Shown: positions 15,099-24,361 of the stretch, piece by piece
How the letters are laid out: every line of letters starts with the position of its first letter
Position numbering within the stretch: position 1 is the stretch's first letter
Assembly: GCA_035441325.1 (NCBI GenBank)
Contig: DAOROA010000026.1
Location: 1-64,000 of the forward strand
DNA length: 64,000 bases
Direction of reading: 5' to 3'
DNA from: Competibacter_A sp002352125
Lineage (GTDB): Bacteria > Pseudomonadota > Gammaproteobacteria > Competibacterales > Competibacteraceae
The notes under the pieces: generated by a model
Database searches by the model: none
The model's input: the letters and a program-made list of their open reading frames with translations, nothing else
What the model was told of the DNA's origin: nothing
Position numbers and translations under genes: made by a program

Positions 15099-17759
15099 AT
15101 GACCAACGAGAATTACAGCGACCCGGATCCGCAAGAAACCAGGGAATGGCTCGAAGCGCTGGAAGCGGTCCTCGAAGCGGAAGGACTCCAGCGCGCGCAC
15201 CATCTGCTCGGCGAACTCCAGAGCAAAGCCCGCGCTGCCGGTGTTCACATGCCCTACAGCGCCAACACCCCCTACCTGAACACCATCCCCGCCGATCAGG
15301 AGGAATACACCCCCGGCGATCCTGGCATGGAATGGAAGATCCGTTCGCTGATCCGCTGGAACGCGCTGGCAATGGTGGTCAAAGCCAACCGCATCACCTC
15401 GGAGCTGGGTGGCCACATCGCCAGTTTCGCCTCCAGCGCCACCCTGTACGATGTCGGCTTCAACCACTTCTGGCACGCCCCTGGCGCCGAGCACGGCGGC
15501 GATCTGGTCTTCATTCAGGGCCATTCCGCGCCGGGCATCTACGCCCGCGCTTATCTGGAAGGCCGCTTGAGCGAGGGGCAACTGAACAACTTCCGGCAGG
15601 AGGTGGACGGCAACGGTCTCTCCTCCTACCCCCATCCCTGGCTGATGCCGGATTTCTGGCAGTTTCCTACCGTATCGATGGGCCTTGGTCCGATCCAAGC
15701 GATTTATCAAGCCCGCTTCATGAAATACCTGCACAACCGGGGTCTGGCCAACACAGAGGGCCGCAAGGTGTGGTGCTTCTGCGGCGACGGCGAAATGGAC
15801 GAGCCAGAATCGCTGGGCGCCATCGCGCTGGCCTCCCGCGAGAATCTGGACAACTTGATTTTCGTCATCAACTGCAACCTGCAACGGCTGGATGGGCCGG
15901 TGCGCGGCAACGGCAAGATCATCCAGGAACTGGAAGGCGATTTTCGCGGCGCCGGCTGGAACGTCATCAAGGTCCTGTGGGGCTCCTACTGGGATCCGCT
16001 GCTGGCCGCCGACAAGAAAGGCTTGCTGCTCAAGCTGATGGAAGAATGCGTCGACGGCGAGTACCAGAATTTCAAGGCCAAGGGTGGCGCCTACACGCGC
16101 GAGCACTTCTTCGGTAAATATCCCGAACTGAAGCAAATGGTCAGCCACCTGTCCGACGAGGATATCTGGCGACTGAACCGGGGTGGCCACGATCCGCACA
16201 AGATTTACGCGGCCTACGCAGCGGCGGTGAAACACCAAGGTCAGCCGACCGTGATTCTCGCCAAGACCGTCAAAGGCTACGGCATGGGCGTGGCCGGTGA
16301 AGGCAAGAACATCACCCACTCGCAAAAGAAAATGGGCGAGCAGGCGCTCAAGGATTTCCGCGACCGCTTCCACATCCCCATTTCCGACGATCAGCTCGAA
16401 ACCATGCCGTTCTACCGACCGGCGGACGACAGCCCGGAAATCCAGTACCTGCAACAGCGCCGCGCCGCCTTGGGCGGTTACCTGCCGCAGCGCCGCCGCA
16501 ACGCCGAGCCGCTGACCGCGCCGCCGCTGGCCAGTTTCGACGCGCTGTTGCAGGATACCGGCGACCGCGACATGTCCACCACCATGGCCTTCGTCCGCAT
16601 CCTCACTCAACTGGCGCGCGATAAAGCCGTCGGCCGCTACGTGGTGCCCATCGTCGCCGACGAAGCGCGCACCTTCGGCATGGAAGGCATGTTCCGGCAG
16701 ATCGGCATCTACTCGCCGCGCGGCCAGTTGTACGAACCGCAGGACGCCGACCAGTTGATGTTCTACAAGGAAGACAAGAAGGGGCAAATCTTGCAGGAAG
16801 GCATCAACGAGGCGGGCGCCATGTCGTCCTGGCTGGCTGCTGGCACCGCCTACGCCAACCACGGCATCAACATGATCCCGTTCTACATTTACTACTCGAT
16901 GTTCGGCTTCCAGCGCATCGGCGATTTGGCCTGGGCTGCCGGCGACCTGCAAGCGCGCGGTTTCCTGATCGGCGGCACCTCTGGCCGTACCACGCTGGCG
17001 GGCGAGGGCCTGCAACACCAGGACGGCCACAGCCAGATTTTCGCCCAGTTCATCCCCAACTGCGTGTCCTATGATCCAACCTTCTCCTACGAGCTGGCGG
17101 TGATCGTGCAGGACGGTTTGCGGCGGATGGTTCAAGAACAGGAGCACGTTTTCTACTACATCACCACCTTGAACGAGAACTACCGCCACCCCGCCATGCC
17201 GGAGGGTGCACAAGACGGCATCCTCAAAGGCATGTACCTGTTCAAGAAGGGCGAAGGTAAGGGCCAGCGGGTACAACTACTCGGCTGTGGCGCGATCATG
17301 AACGAGGTGATCGCCGCCGCCGACCTGCTGCGCGACGATTGGCAGGTCAGCGCTGATATCTGGTCGGCGCCCGGTATCAACCAACTGGCGCGCGACGGGC
17401 AGGATGCGCTGCGCTGGAATCTGTTGCACCCCGAGCAAACGCCGCGCGTGCCTTACGTCACCGCTTGTCTCGAAGGACATTCCGGCCCGGTGGTGGCCGC
17501 GACCGACTACATGCGGATGTATGCCGAGCAACTGCGGCCTTTCATTCACCGGCATTACTTCGTGCTGGGCACCGACGGTTTCGGCCGCAGCGACACCCGC
17601 GCCAAGCTGCGGCAACACTTCGAGGTGGATCGGCACTACGTCGCGGTCGCAGCCCTCAAGTTGCTGGCCGAGGAAGGCGCCCTGCCTGCCGCCAAGGTGC
17701 AAGAAGCTATCAAGAAGTACGGCATCGATGCCGATAAACCCAATCCAGTCACCGTTTGA
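15099..17759 (+). CDS. aceE: Pyruvate dehydrogenase E1 component (homodimeric)
   Basis: Thiamine-diphosphate enzyme that decarboxylates pyruvate and acetylates the lipoyl groups of AceF. 886 residues, against 887 in E. coli. The ThDP/Mg motif is GDGEMDEPESLGAI with its distal Asn segment; family landmarks include YTPGDPGMEWKIRS, SFASSATLYDVGFNHFW and the HSQKKMGEQ active-site loop. ATG at 15099 has AGGA upstream, and the longer in-frame extension upstream is non-conserved. First gene of the aceE-aceF-lpdA operon. Confidence 0.97.
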   Translation: MTNENYSDPDPQETREWLEALEAVLEAEGLQRAHHLLGELQSKARAAGVHMPYSANTPYLNTIPADQEEYTPGDPGMEWKIRSLIRWNALAMVVKANRITSELGGHIASFASSATLYDVGFNHFWHAPGAEHGGDLVFIQGHSAPGIYARAYLEGRLSEGQLNNFRQEVDGNGLSSYPHPWLMPDFWQFPTVSMGLGPIQAIYQARFMKYLHNRGLANTEGRKVWCFCGDGEMDEPESLGAIALASRENLDNLIFVINCNLQRLDGPVRGNGKIIQELEGDFRGAGWNVIKVLWGSYWDPLLAADKKGLLLKLMEECVDGEYQNFKAKGGAYTREHFFGKYPELKQMVSHLSDEDIWRLNRGGHDPHKIYAAYAAAVKHQGQPTVILAKTVKGYGMGVAGEGKNITHSQKKMGEQALKDFRDRFHIPISDDQLETMPFYRPADDSPEIQYLQQRRAALGGYLPQRRRNAEPLTAPPLASFDALLQDTGDRDMSTTMAFVRILTQLARDKAVGRYVVPIVADEARTFGMEGMFRQIGIYSPRGQLYEPQDADQLMFYKEDKKGQILQEGINEAGAMSSWLAAGTAYANHGINMIPFYIYYSMFGFQRIGDLAWAAGDLQARGFLIGGTSGRTTLAGEGLQHQDGHSQIFAQFIPNCVSYDPTFSYELAVIVQDGLRRMVQEQEHVFYYITTLNENYRHPAMPEGAQDGILKGMYLFKKGEGKGQRVQLLGCGAIMNEVIAAADLLRDDWQVSADIWSAPGINQLARDGQDALRWNLLHPEQTPRVPYVTACLEGHSGPVVAATDYMRMYAEQLRPFIHRHYFVLGTDGFGRSDTRAKLRQHFEVDRHYVAVAALKLLAEEGALPAAKVQEAIKKYGIDADKPNPVTV

Positions 17760-17783
17760 GCACCGGCCAAGGGGGAATTTCTC

Positions 17784-19394
17784 GTGAGCATCATCAAGGA
17801 AATTCATGTGCCGGATATCGGCGATTTCAAAAACGTGGACGTCATCGAAGTCACGGTCGCAGTGGGTGATATCATCGACGTCGATACGCCGCTGATCATG
17901 CTGGAAAGCGACAAAGCCACCATGGAAGTGCCCTCATCGTTGCTCGGCGTGGTCCGGGAAATCAAGGTCAAGGCCGGCGATAAAGTCTCGCAGGGCGACT
18001 TGATCCTCTATCTGGACGTCGCCGAAAGCGTGTCGGCGCCGGAGCGCCCGTCCGTTGTCACCGAAACTGCTGCGGCTAGCGGTACCGGCGAAGCGCGCGA
18101 GGTGCGCGTGCCCGATATCGGCGATTTCAAAAACGTGCCGATCATCGAGGTGCTGGTCGCGCCCGGCGATCATGTCGAGATCGACACCTCGCTGATCGTG
18201 CTGGAAAGCGACAAGGCTAGCATGGAAGTGCCCTCGCCTTTCGCCGGTACGATCCAGAGCGTCGAAGTCAAGGTGGGCGATCCGGTTTCGCAGGGCGATT
18301 TGATTCTGGTCCTGCGCGAGAGCGGAGCCGACGCCGCCGCCAAGCCGCAACTGCCCGACACGCTCAGCGTCGTCACCCTGGCGCCGCGCACGCCCAAACC
18401 GGCGAGCGCCCCGCCGCCACCGCCGGTGAAATCCATGCCGATGGAAACCGCTGCCCCTAGCTTCGCCAAAGTGCACGCCAGCCCCTCGGTGCGGCGCTTC
18501 GCCCGCGAATTGGGCGTCGATCTCACCCGGCTGGCCAAGGGCTCCGGTCCCAAAGGCCGTATCCTCAAGGAAGACGTGCAGGGTTTCGTCAAGCAGGTCA
18601 TGTCCGGCGCGCTCGCTCCGACCGCTCCAGCGACCGGCGGCGTCGCCGGCGGTGGCGTGTTGAATCTGCTGCCCTGGCCCGAGGTTGATTTCGCCAAGTT
18701 CGGTCCGGTGGAGGCTAAGCCGCTATCGCGGATCAAGAAGTTGTCGGGCGCCAACCTCGCCCGCAACTGGGTAATGATCCCGGCGGTGACCTATCACGAG
18801 GATGCCGACATCACCGATCTGGAAGCCTTCCGGCTGCAAATCAACAAGGAGGGTGAGAAGAGCGGTGGGGTCAAGCTGACCATGCTGGCGTTCATGATCA
18901 AGGCGTGCGTCCGTACCTTGCAGCGCTTCCCCGAATTCAACGCCTCGCTCGATGGCGAAAATCTGATTTACAAACAGTACTACCACATCGCTTTCGCCGC
19001 CGATACACCGAACGGTCTGGTGGTGCCGGTGGTGAAGGACGCTGACAAGAAAGGTGTGTTCGACATCGCCAAGGAAACCGGCGAACTCGCCAAGAAAGCG
19101 CGCGACGGCAAGCTCGGCCCAGCCGACATGCAGGGCGCCTGCTTCACCATCTCCTCGGTTGGCGGCATCGGCGGCACTTATTTCTCGCCGATCGTCAACG
19201 CCCCGGAGGTGGCAATCCTAGGTGCCAGCAAGTCGGTGATGAAGCCGGTCTGGGACGGCAAACAGTTCGCGCCGCGCCTGATCCTGCCGCTGTCGCTCAG
19301 CGCGGATCATCGAGTGATCGACGGTGCGCTGGCGACTCGCTTCAACGTCTATCTGGCCCAACTGCTGGCGGACTTCCGCCGCGTGCTGCTCTAA
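17784..19394 (+). CDS. aceF: Dihydrolipoamide acetyltransferase (pyruvate dehydrogenase E2)
   Basis: Core of the pyruvate dehydrogenase complex, passing acetyl groups from lipoyl-lysine to CoA. 536 residues: two lipoyl domains (lysines in ESDKATME and ESDKASME, about 100 residues apart), a Pro/Ala linker, the E1/E3-binding domain (VRRFARELGVDLTRLAKGSGPKG) and the catalytic domain with the SADHRVIDGA active-site motif. E. coli has three lipoyl domains; here two, with a third copy on lpdA. Start is GTG at 17784 after GGGGGAA; gap to aceE is 24 bases. Confidence 0.96.
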   Translation: MSIIKEIHVPDIGDFKNVDVIEVTVAVGDIIDVDTPLIMLESDKATMEVPSSLLGVVREIKVKAGDKVSQGDLILYLDVAESVSAPERPSVVTETAAASGTGEAREVRVPDIGDFKNVPIIEVLVAPGDHVEIDTSLIVLESDKASMEVPSPFAGTIQSVEVKVGDPVSQGDLILVLRESGADAAAKPQLPDTLSVVTLAPRTPKPASAPPPPPVKSMPMETAAPSFAKVHASPSVRRFARELGVDLTRLAKGSGPKGRILKEDVQGFVKQVMSGALAPTAPATGGVAGGGVLNLLPWPEVDFAKFGPVEAKPLSRIKKLSGANLARNWVMIPAVTYHEDADITDLEAFRLQINKEGEKSGGVKLTMLAFMIKACVRTLQRFPEFNASLDGENLIYKQYYHIAFAADTPNGLVVPVVKDADKKGVFDIAKETGELAKKARDGKLGPADMQGACFTISSVGGIGGTYFSPIVNAPEVAILGASKSVMKPVWDGKQFAPRLILPLSLSADHRVIDGALATRFNVYLAQLLADFRRVLL

Positions 19395-19409
19395 CGGAGA
19401 TCGCTGCTC

Positions 19410-21197
19410 ATGAGTCTGATGGAAGTCAAAATACCGGATATCGGCGACTTCAAAGGCGTGGACGTCATCGAGGTACTGGTCAAGCCGGGCGATACCATCG
19501 CTCCGGAAGATTCCCTGATCGTACTGGAAAGCGACAAAGCTTCGATGGAGATACCCGCCCCCGCCGCTGGCGTGGTCAAGGAGGTGAAAATCAAGGTCGG
19601 CGACAAGGTGTCGGAAGGCGACCTGGTGTTGCTGATGGAGGCGACCGGACAACAACCCTCACCCCCAGCCCCTCCCCCAAAGGACGAGGGGAGCAAGGTA
19701 TCCCCGCCGCCGTCCGCGCCGCCGACCATCGCGCCCGTCGCCGGCTCCTATGCCGGCAAGGTGGACATCGAGTGCGAAATGCTGGTGCTGGGCGCGGGTC
19801 CGGGCGGCTATAGTGCTGCGTTCCGCTCCGCCGATCTGGGCATGAAGACAGTGCTGGTGGAACGCTACCCGACCTTGGGTGGCGTTTGCCTCAACGTCGG
19901 CTGTATCCCCTCCAAGGCGCTGTTGCACGTCGCCGCCGTCATGGACGAGGTCACGCACTTCGCCGATCTCGGTGTGAGCTTCGGCGAACCCACCGTCGAT
20001 CTGGACAAGCTGCGTGCCCACAAGGGTAAGGTGGTGAGCAAACTCACCGGTGGCCTCGCCGGGATGGCGAAAGCCCGCAAGGTGGAAACCGTGCGCGGTT
20101 ACGGTCATTTCCTCGATCCCTATCATCTGGAAGTCGAACTGACCACCGGCGACGGGCAGGACAAGACCGGCGAAAAGAAAGTCGTCCGTTTTCAGAAGTG
20201 CATCATCGCTGCCGGCAGCGCCGCCGTACATCTGCCGTTCATCCCCGACGACCCGCGCATCGTCGATTCCACCGGGGCGCTGGAGCTGCGTTTCGTTCCC
20301 AAGCGCCTGCTGGTCATCGGCGGCGGTATCATCGGCCTGGAGATGGCCACGGTCTATTCGACGCTGGGCGCACGCATCGATATCGTGGAAATGCTCGATG
20401 CGGTGATGCAGGGACCGGATCGGGACTTGGTCAAGGTCTGGGAGAAGATGAACGCTCGCCGCTTCGACCAGATCATGCTCAAGACTAAGACGGTCGCAGT
20501 CGAGGCCAAACCGGAAGGGCTATTGGTCACCTTCGAGGGCGCTAACGCCCCCGCCGAGCCGCAGCTTTACGACATGATCTTGCAGTCGGCGGGTCGTTCG
20601 CCCAACGGCAAGAAGATCGACGCGGAGAAGGCGGGCGTGGCGGTCACCGACCGGGGCTTCATCCCCGTGGACAAGCAGATGCGTACCAACGTCCCGCACA
20701 TCTTCGCCATCGGCGACATCGTCGGCCAGCCGATGCTGGCGCACAAGGCGGTACACGAAGCCCATGTTGCCGCCGAAGTCGCCGCCGGCCAAAAGAGTTT
20801 CTTCGACGCCAAGGTAATTCCTGGCGTGGCCTACACCGACCCGGAGGTGGCTTGGGTGGGCCTGACCGAAACGGAGGCGAAGCAGCAGGGCGTCAAGGTC
20901 GGCGTCAGCAAATTCCCGTGGGCTGCGTCCGGCCGCGCCATCGCCAACGGCCGCGACGAAGGTTTCACCAAGCTGATCTTCGACGAGGACACCCACCGTA
21001 TCGTCGGCGGCGGCATCGTCGGCACCCACGCCGGCGATCTGATCAGCGAAGTCGCGCTCGCTATCGAGATGGGTTGCGATCCCGCCGACATCGGCCTGAC
21101 CATCCACCCGCACCCGACCCTGGGCGAATCGGTCGGCATGGCGGCGGAAGTATTCGAGGGCGTCTGTACCGATTTGCCGCCGATGCGAAAGAAGTAA
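19410..21197 (+). CDS. lpdA: Dihydrolipoamide dehydrogenase with N-terminal lipoyl domain (E3)
   Basis: FAD flavoenzyme that reoxidises dihydrolipoamide with NAD+. 595 residues: a lipoyl domain (ESDKASMEIP) at 1-80, a Pro-rich linker, then the E3 body from about residue 122 with the FAD motif GAGPGGYSAA, redox disulfide GGVCLNVGCIPSKAL, NAD motif VIGGGIIGLEMA and C-terminal HPHPTLGE catalytic His-Glu pair. The linker is partly encoded by a palindromic element (19653-19700). It lies 15 bases after aceF and ends the operon. Confidence 0.96.
   Translation: MSLMEVKIPDIGDFKGVDVIEVLVKPGDTIAPEDSLIVLESDKASMEIPAPAAGVVKEVKIKVGDKVSEGDLVLLMEATGQQPSPPAPPPKDEGSKVSPPPSAPPTIAPVAGSYAGKVDIECEMLVLGAGPGGYSAAFRSADLGMKTVLVERYPTLGGVCLNVGCIPSKALLHVAAVMDEVTHFADLGVSFGEPTVDLDKLRAHKGKVVSKLTGGLAGMAKARKVETVRGYGHFLDPYHLEVELTTGDGQDKTGEKKVVRFQKCIIAAGSAAVHLPFIPDDPRIVDSTGALELRFVPKRLLVIGGGIIGLEMATVYSTLGARIDIVEMLDAVMQGPDRDLVKVWEKMNARRFDQIMLKTKTVAVEAKPEGLLVTFEGANAPAEPQLYDMILQSAGRSPNGKKIDAEKAGVAVTDRGFIPVDKQMRTNVPHIFAIGDIVGQPMLAHKAVHEAHVAAEVAAGQKSFFDAKVIPGVAYTDPEVAWVGLTETEAKQQGVKVGVSKFPWAASGRAIANGRDEGFTKLIFDEDTHRIVGGGIVGTHAGDLISEVALAIEMGCDPADIGLTIHPHPTLGESVGMAAEVFEGVCTDLPPMRKK
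19653..19700 (+). repeat. Palindromic element inside the lpdA linker
   Basis: The pyrimidine-rich CCCTCACCCCCAGCCCCTC segment, followed by GAGGGG, resembles the 4931 element and is translated in frame as a PSPPAPPPKDEG linker joining the lipoyl and E3 domains. The hairpin is imperfect. The location in a flexible linker is where such an in-frame insertion would be tolerated. Confidence 0.5.
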
Positions 21198-21218
21198 GAA
21201 GCTGGATATCGAAGGCTT

Positions 21219-21246
21219 CCCCTCTCCCGTCGGGAGAGGGGTTTTT
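21219..21246 (+). terminator. Intrinsic terminator of the pdh operon
   Basis: CCCCTCTCC and GGAGAGGGG form a perfect 9-bp stem with a 5-nt loop followed by TTTTT, 21 bases after the lpdA stop. This is a textbook intrinsic terminator and also belongs to the C-rich palindrome group seen at 4931. Confidence 0.8.
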
Positions 21247-21329
21247 AGAGCAAACTTTTTCCGCAGACCCACTCGCTTTCGATAAGCAGGCCGGTTTATT
21301 TTGCGGATTTTGCATCATTGGGGGGTTCT

Positions 21330-21914
21330 ATGGCTGCGCTCGAAACCGTGAAAATCGATATGAAGCAAATGATGGCAATTCCCCAGGAAACCAGCCAGAC
21401 CTGCTGGTTCTCCTGCTACCAAATGATGTTGCAATGGAAAGGCTACGCCACCGGCAAAATCGGTGATTATAAAGGGGAATTTCCACCCGCCCCGATCAAG
21501 GAAAAGATCGAAGCAGCCAAAATCGACTGGAACGATGCCATCACGACCGGGCTCAAGGGCAAGGACTTCCGCAAAGCCGCTTCCGCGTTAGGATTGGAAG
21601 CCAACGGCGTAGGCCAACCGTGGACGACTCAGGACTTAAAGCGGTTTCTGTCGTATCCGAGCCCTATCTGGGTAGCCGGTAACTGGGACAATTTTTTTCA
21701 TGTCGTCGTGGTAACCGGGGTCGAAATCGACAACGATCTGGACTGGGACGAAGTCGGCACGATCAAGGACAGGTCCAAAGTCACCTACATCGATCCGAAC
21801 TGGAAAGGCTCAAAACAGGCGAGCATCGAAACGAAATCCTGCTATTACTGGCTACCCGGTTCCTATGCTTACAAAGGTATCATCGGGGCTTGGCAAGTTT
21901 GGAAGAAAGCCTGA
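21330..21914 (+). CDS. Papain-like cysteine peptidase family protein
   Basis: A 194-residue protein with the layout of papain-like peptidases of the C39/AvrRpt2-like group: Gln and Cys in QETSQTCWFSCYQMML (Cys about residue 25), catalytic His in NFFHVVVVTGV, and Asp/Asn in VTYIDPNWKG. No signal peptide or ABC-exporter domain is attached. A G-rich ribosome site precedes ATG at 21330. It lies alone between the pdh operon and a broken mrr gene. Whether it is a housekeeping protease or a secreted effector cannot be told from the sequence. Confidence 0.65.
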   Translation: MAALETVKIDMKQMMAIPQETSQTCWFSCYQMMLQWKGYATGKIGDYKGEFPPAPIKEKIEAAKIDWNDAITTGLKGKDFRKAASALGLEANGVGQPWTTQDLKRFLSYPSPIWVAGNWDNFFHVVVVTGVEIDNDLDWDEVGTIKDRSKVTYIDPNWKGSKQASIETKSCYYWLPGSYAYKGIIGAWQVWKKA

Positions 21915-22075
21915 AGCATCCGCTTGCTGCTTGGCTGCCCGAAAACTTCGCCCCGTCAACTCTCCTTAACCGCATAATCATTTGTTGTCGTGGACTCTTT
22001 GCGCCAAGCAACCACACGGATGCTCAGCCGCCCCATTAGGTCGATAGGTCGGCGCCAAACAAATCGGACGATCAG

Positions 22076-23008
22076 ATGCCACTCCCCAGCTACGACAAAT
22101 TCATTGAACCCATACTGCGATTCCTGGCAGAGCACCCAAACGGTGTTTCGGCGAAAGAAGCCCATGAAGCCGCGGCCAACATGTTGGGCATATCCGAAGC
22201 GGATAAGCAAGAACTCGTCCCGAGCGGGGTCCAATATGTTTACAAAAACCGCGCTGGTTGGGCGCATGACCGGCTGAAACGGGCTGGGCTCTCGAATTCG
22301 TTGAGACGGGGATTCTGGTGCCTAACGAACGATGGCAGAGATTTTGTTCGAAACCATCCCGGCCCCCTCGCACCAGAAGATGTAGAAAACTTGGCGATTG
22401 GCTACATCGATGTTCGTCTACGACCGCCACCCGCCGGAGAATCTCTTGCATCGCCGGCACTCATTCAACCAACAACCTCTAGCTCGGCCATCGCAAGTCC
22501 CGATGACCGGCTCGGGGAAGCTATAAATGAGCTCCGCCGAACCGTTGCCGCGGAGCTTTTAGAAGCGATCTCTACCGTCACGCCCGGGTACTTTGAAGTG
22601 ATAGTCCTCGATCTTCTTCACCGGATGGGCTATGGAACCAGTCGAGCTGATCTTCAACGCGTCGGCGGCGCTGGCGACGGCGGGATAGACGGCATTATTT
22701 CCCTCGACAAGCTTGGTCTTGAAAAGGTGTATATCTAGGCGAAGCGATGGCAAAGCGTGGTGGGACGTCCTGAGGTTCAAGGTTTCTACGGCGCCCTTGC
22801 AGGAAACCGCGCAAATAAGGGCGTCTTTATAACTACATCTGGCTTTACTTCTCAGGCCATTGAGTTCGCAAAATCTGTCGAGCGCGTAGTGCTCATTGAC
22901 GGGCCACGTCTCGCGGAGTTGATGATCGACCATGAAGTAGGCGTTTCGGCGAAGACCCTAAAAATTCCGAAGCTAGACTCAGATTACTTCGATGAAGAAT
23001 TGACTTAA
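22076..23008 (+). pseudogene. mrr: Mrr-type restriction endonuclease, interrupted by an amber codon
   Basis: Type IV restriction enzyme that cleaves methylated DNA. Residues 1-95 form the Mrr_N winged-helix domain and the nuclease domain begins around 160 (EAISTVTPGYFEVIVLDLLHRMGYG). The reading frame is intact over 310 codons, the usual Mrr length, except for TAG at 22736-22738. It sits exactly where the catalytic D...QxK motif needs Gln: GDGGIDG...VYI-[TAG]-AKRW, one C-to-T change from CAG. The C-terminal part (VVGRPEVQGFYGALAGN ... DSDYFDEELT) continues normally. The amber product would stop at residue 220 and be inactive. Confidence 0.85.
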
Positions 23009-23099
23009 AGTGGTTGGCCAAGAGTTCGGTCTATTTTCCAAATTAAAACCAATTAAATATTAAGAATAAAAACCAGATAAATTAAGGCTAACCACTTGT

Positions 23100-24182
23100 A
23101 TGAAACAAATAGAACAAACCCTTCTTGAGCAGATGCGAATCACCGATTTTGAGGTAGATCATCGAAAAACCTTGTTCTCTTTTTCAAATACCGATGCCGA
23201 ATTTCTTCTATCGTATAAGCCGATAATCGAAAAACACATTGATTCTATTGTTGCCGAGTTTTACCGGATACAAACCAGCATACCGGAGATCGCGCTCTTG
23301 ATTGGCGATGCAGATACGTTGGCACGGCTACGAACAGCACAACGCAGATATATTCTCGACTTGTTTAGTGGCTTGTACGACCTCGAATACGTGAACAACC
23401 GCTTGCGCATCGGCCTCGTTCATAAACGTATCGGCGTAGAACCGAAGCTTTATCTCTCCGCCATTTATACATTAAAAGAACTGTTGCATCAAACAATCGT
23501 AAATGAAGCTCTTACCGATATAAACCGTGAAGAGATAACCAAGGCATTAGATAAACTACTGCTGTTCGATATCACGCTGGTTTTTGAGACATACATCCGA
23601 ACTCTGATTTCCGAGATCGAAACGGCTAAAAACAAGTCGGAACAATATGCGCGCAGAATGGAAGAAAAGGTCAAGGAGCGAACCCAGCAACTTGAAGAGA
23701 TGTCCCGCACGGATGCCTTGACCGGGTTATTAAATGTTCGACACCTCAACGAAATTTTTACCACGGCGCTACGAGGCGCCCAGCGACGTTTCGAACCGAT
23801 TTCGGTAATTTATATTGACGTCGATGATTTTAAGCAGATTAACGACACACAGGGCCATCTGCGTGGCGATGAAATTCTGCGTACCGTTGGAAAGGCCATC
23901 AAGGACACAGCGCGCGCGGAAGACAGTTGTATTCGTTGTGGTGGTGATGAGTTTTGCATTCTCTTGACTAATTGCCGCGAGGACCAAGCGAAAGACCACT
24001 TTGTTGGCCGTCTTACTCAGCGAATCAAGGAAGAATTGGACAATGTGACCATAAGCATTGGCGTAGCGCAGACTGGTCCGAATGAATATGTCGATACAAG
24101 CACGCTAGTACAGATGGCGGATGAAAAAATGTACGCCGCGAAACAGGCAAACAAGAATGCCAGCCAAATGTCCAGCGCCTAA
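23100..24182 (+). CDS. Globin-coupled diguanylate cyclase
   Basis: A 360-residue cytoplasmic c-di-GMP synthase. Residues 1-170 match globin-coupled sensors, with a proximal heme His in LVHKRIGVEPKLYL; oxygen is the likely ligand in this family. A coiled linker (YARRMEEKVKERTQQLEEM) joins to a GGDEF domain with RCGGDEF intact. The inhibitory I-site RxxD is present as RAED five residues before the active-site loop, so product inhibition is expected. The coding region is AT-richer than the flanking metabolic genes. Start ATG at 23100 lies in an AT-rich leader. Confidence 0.88.
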   Translation: MKQIEQTLLEQMRITDFEVDHRKTLFSFSNTDAEFLLSYKPIIEKHIDSIVAEFYRIQTSIPEIALLIGDADTLARLRTAQRRYILDLFSGLYDLEYVNNRLRIGLVHKRIGVEPKLYLSAIYTLKELLHQTIVNEALTDINREEITKALDKLLLFDITLVFETYIRTLISEIETAKNKSEQYARRMEEKVKERTQQLEEMSRTDALTGLLNVRHLNEIFTTALRGAQRRFEPISVIYIDVDDFKQINDTQGHLRGDEILRTVGKAIKDTARAEDSCIRCGGDEFCILLTNCREDQAKDHFVGRLTQRIKEELDNVTISIGVAQTGPNEYVDTSTLVQMADEKMYAAKQANKNASQMSSA

Positions 24183-24361
24183 TCGGGTGACTAATGGTTA
24201 TTGCATTGACCTAAAAACGGGCATTTCAGGTACTCTCACAAGGAGATTTTGACCCCACCGGTTCATGCCTAGTCGGGCGTACACCATACGCTGCATAGCG
24301 GCCCATAACAGCGGCGCTTGCTGTCGTGGGCGTCTGAACGTGGACGTTAGAGATCAAATCT

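Noticed and set aside
14979..17276. Long open frame opposite aceE
   Set aside because: It has no recognisable domain, and aceE on the other strand is certain; GC-rich codon use leaves long antisense frames.
22736..22738. TAG as a recoded glutamine codon
   Set aside because: Other genes here end properly at TAG (for example ribE), so genome-wide recoding is ruled out; a point mutation is simpler.
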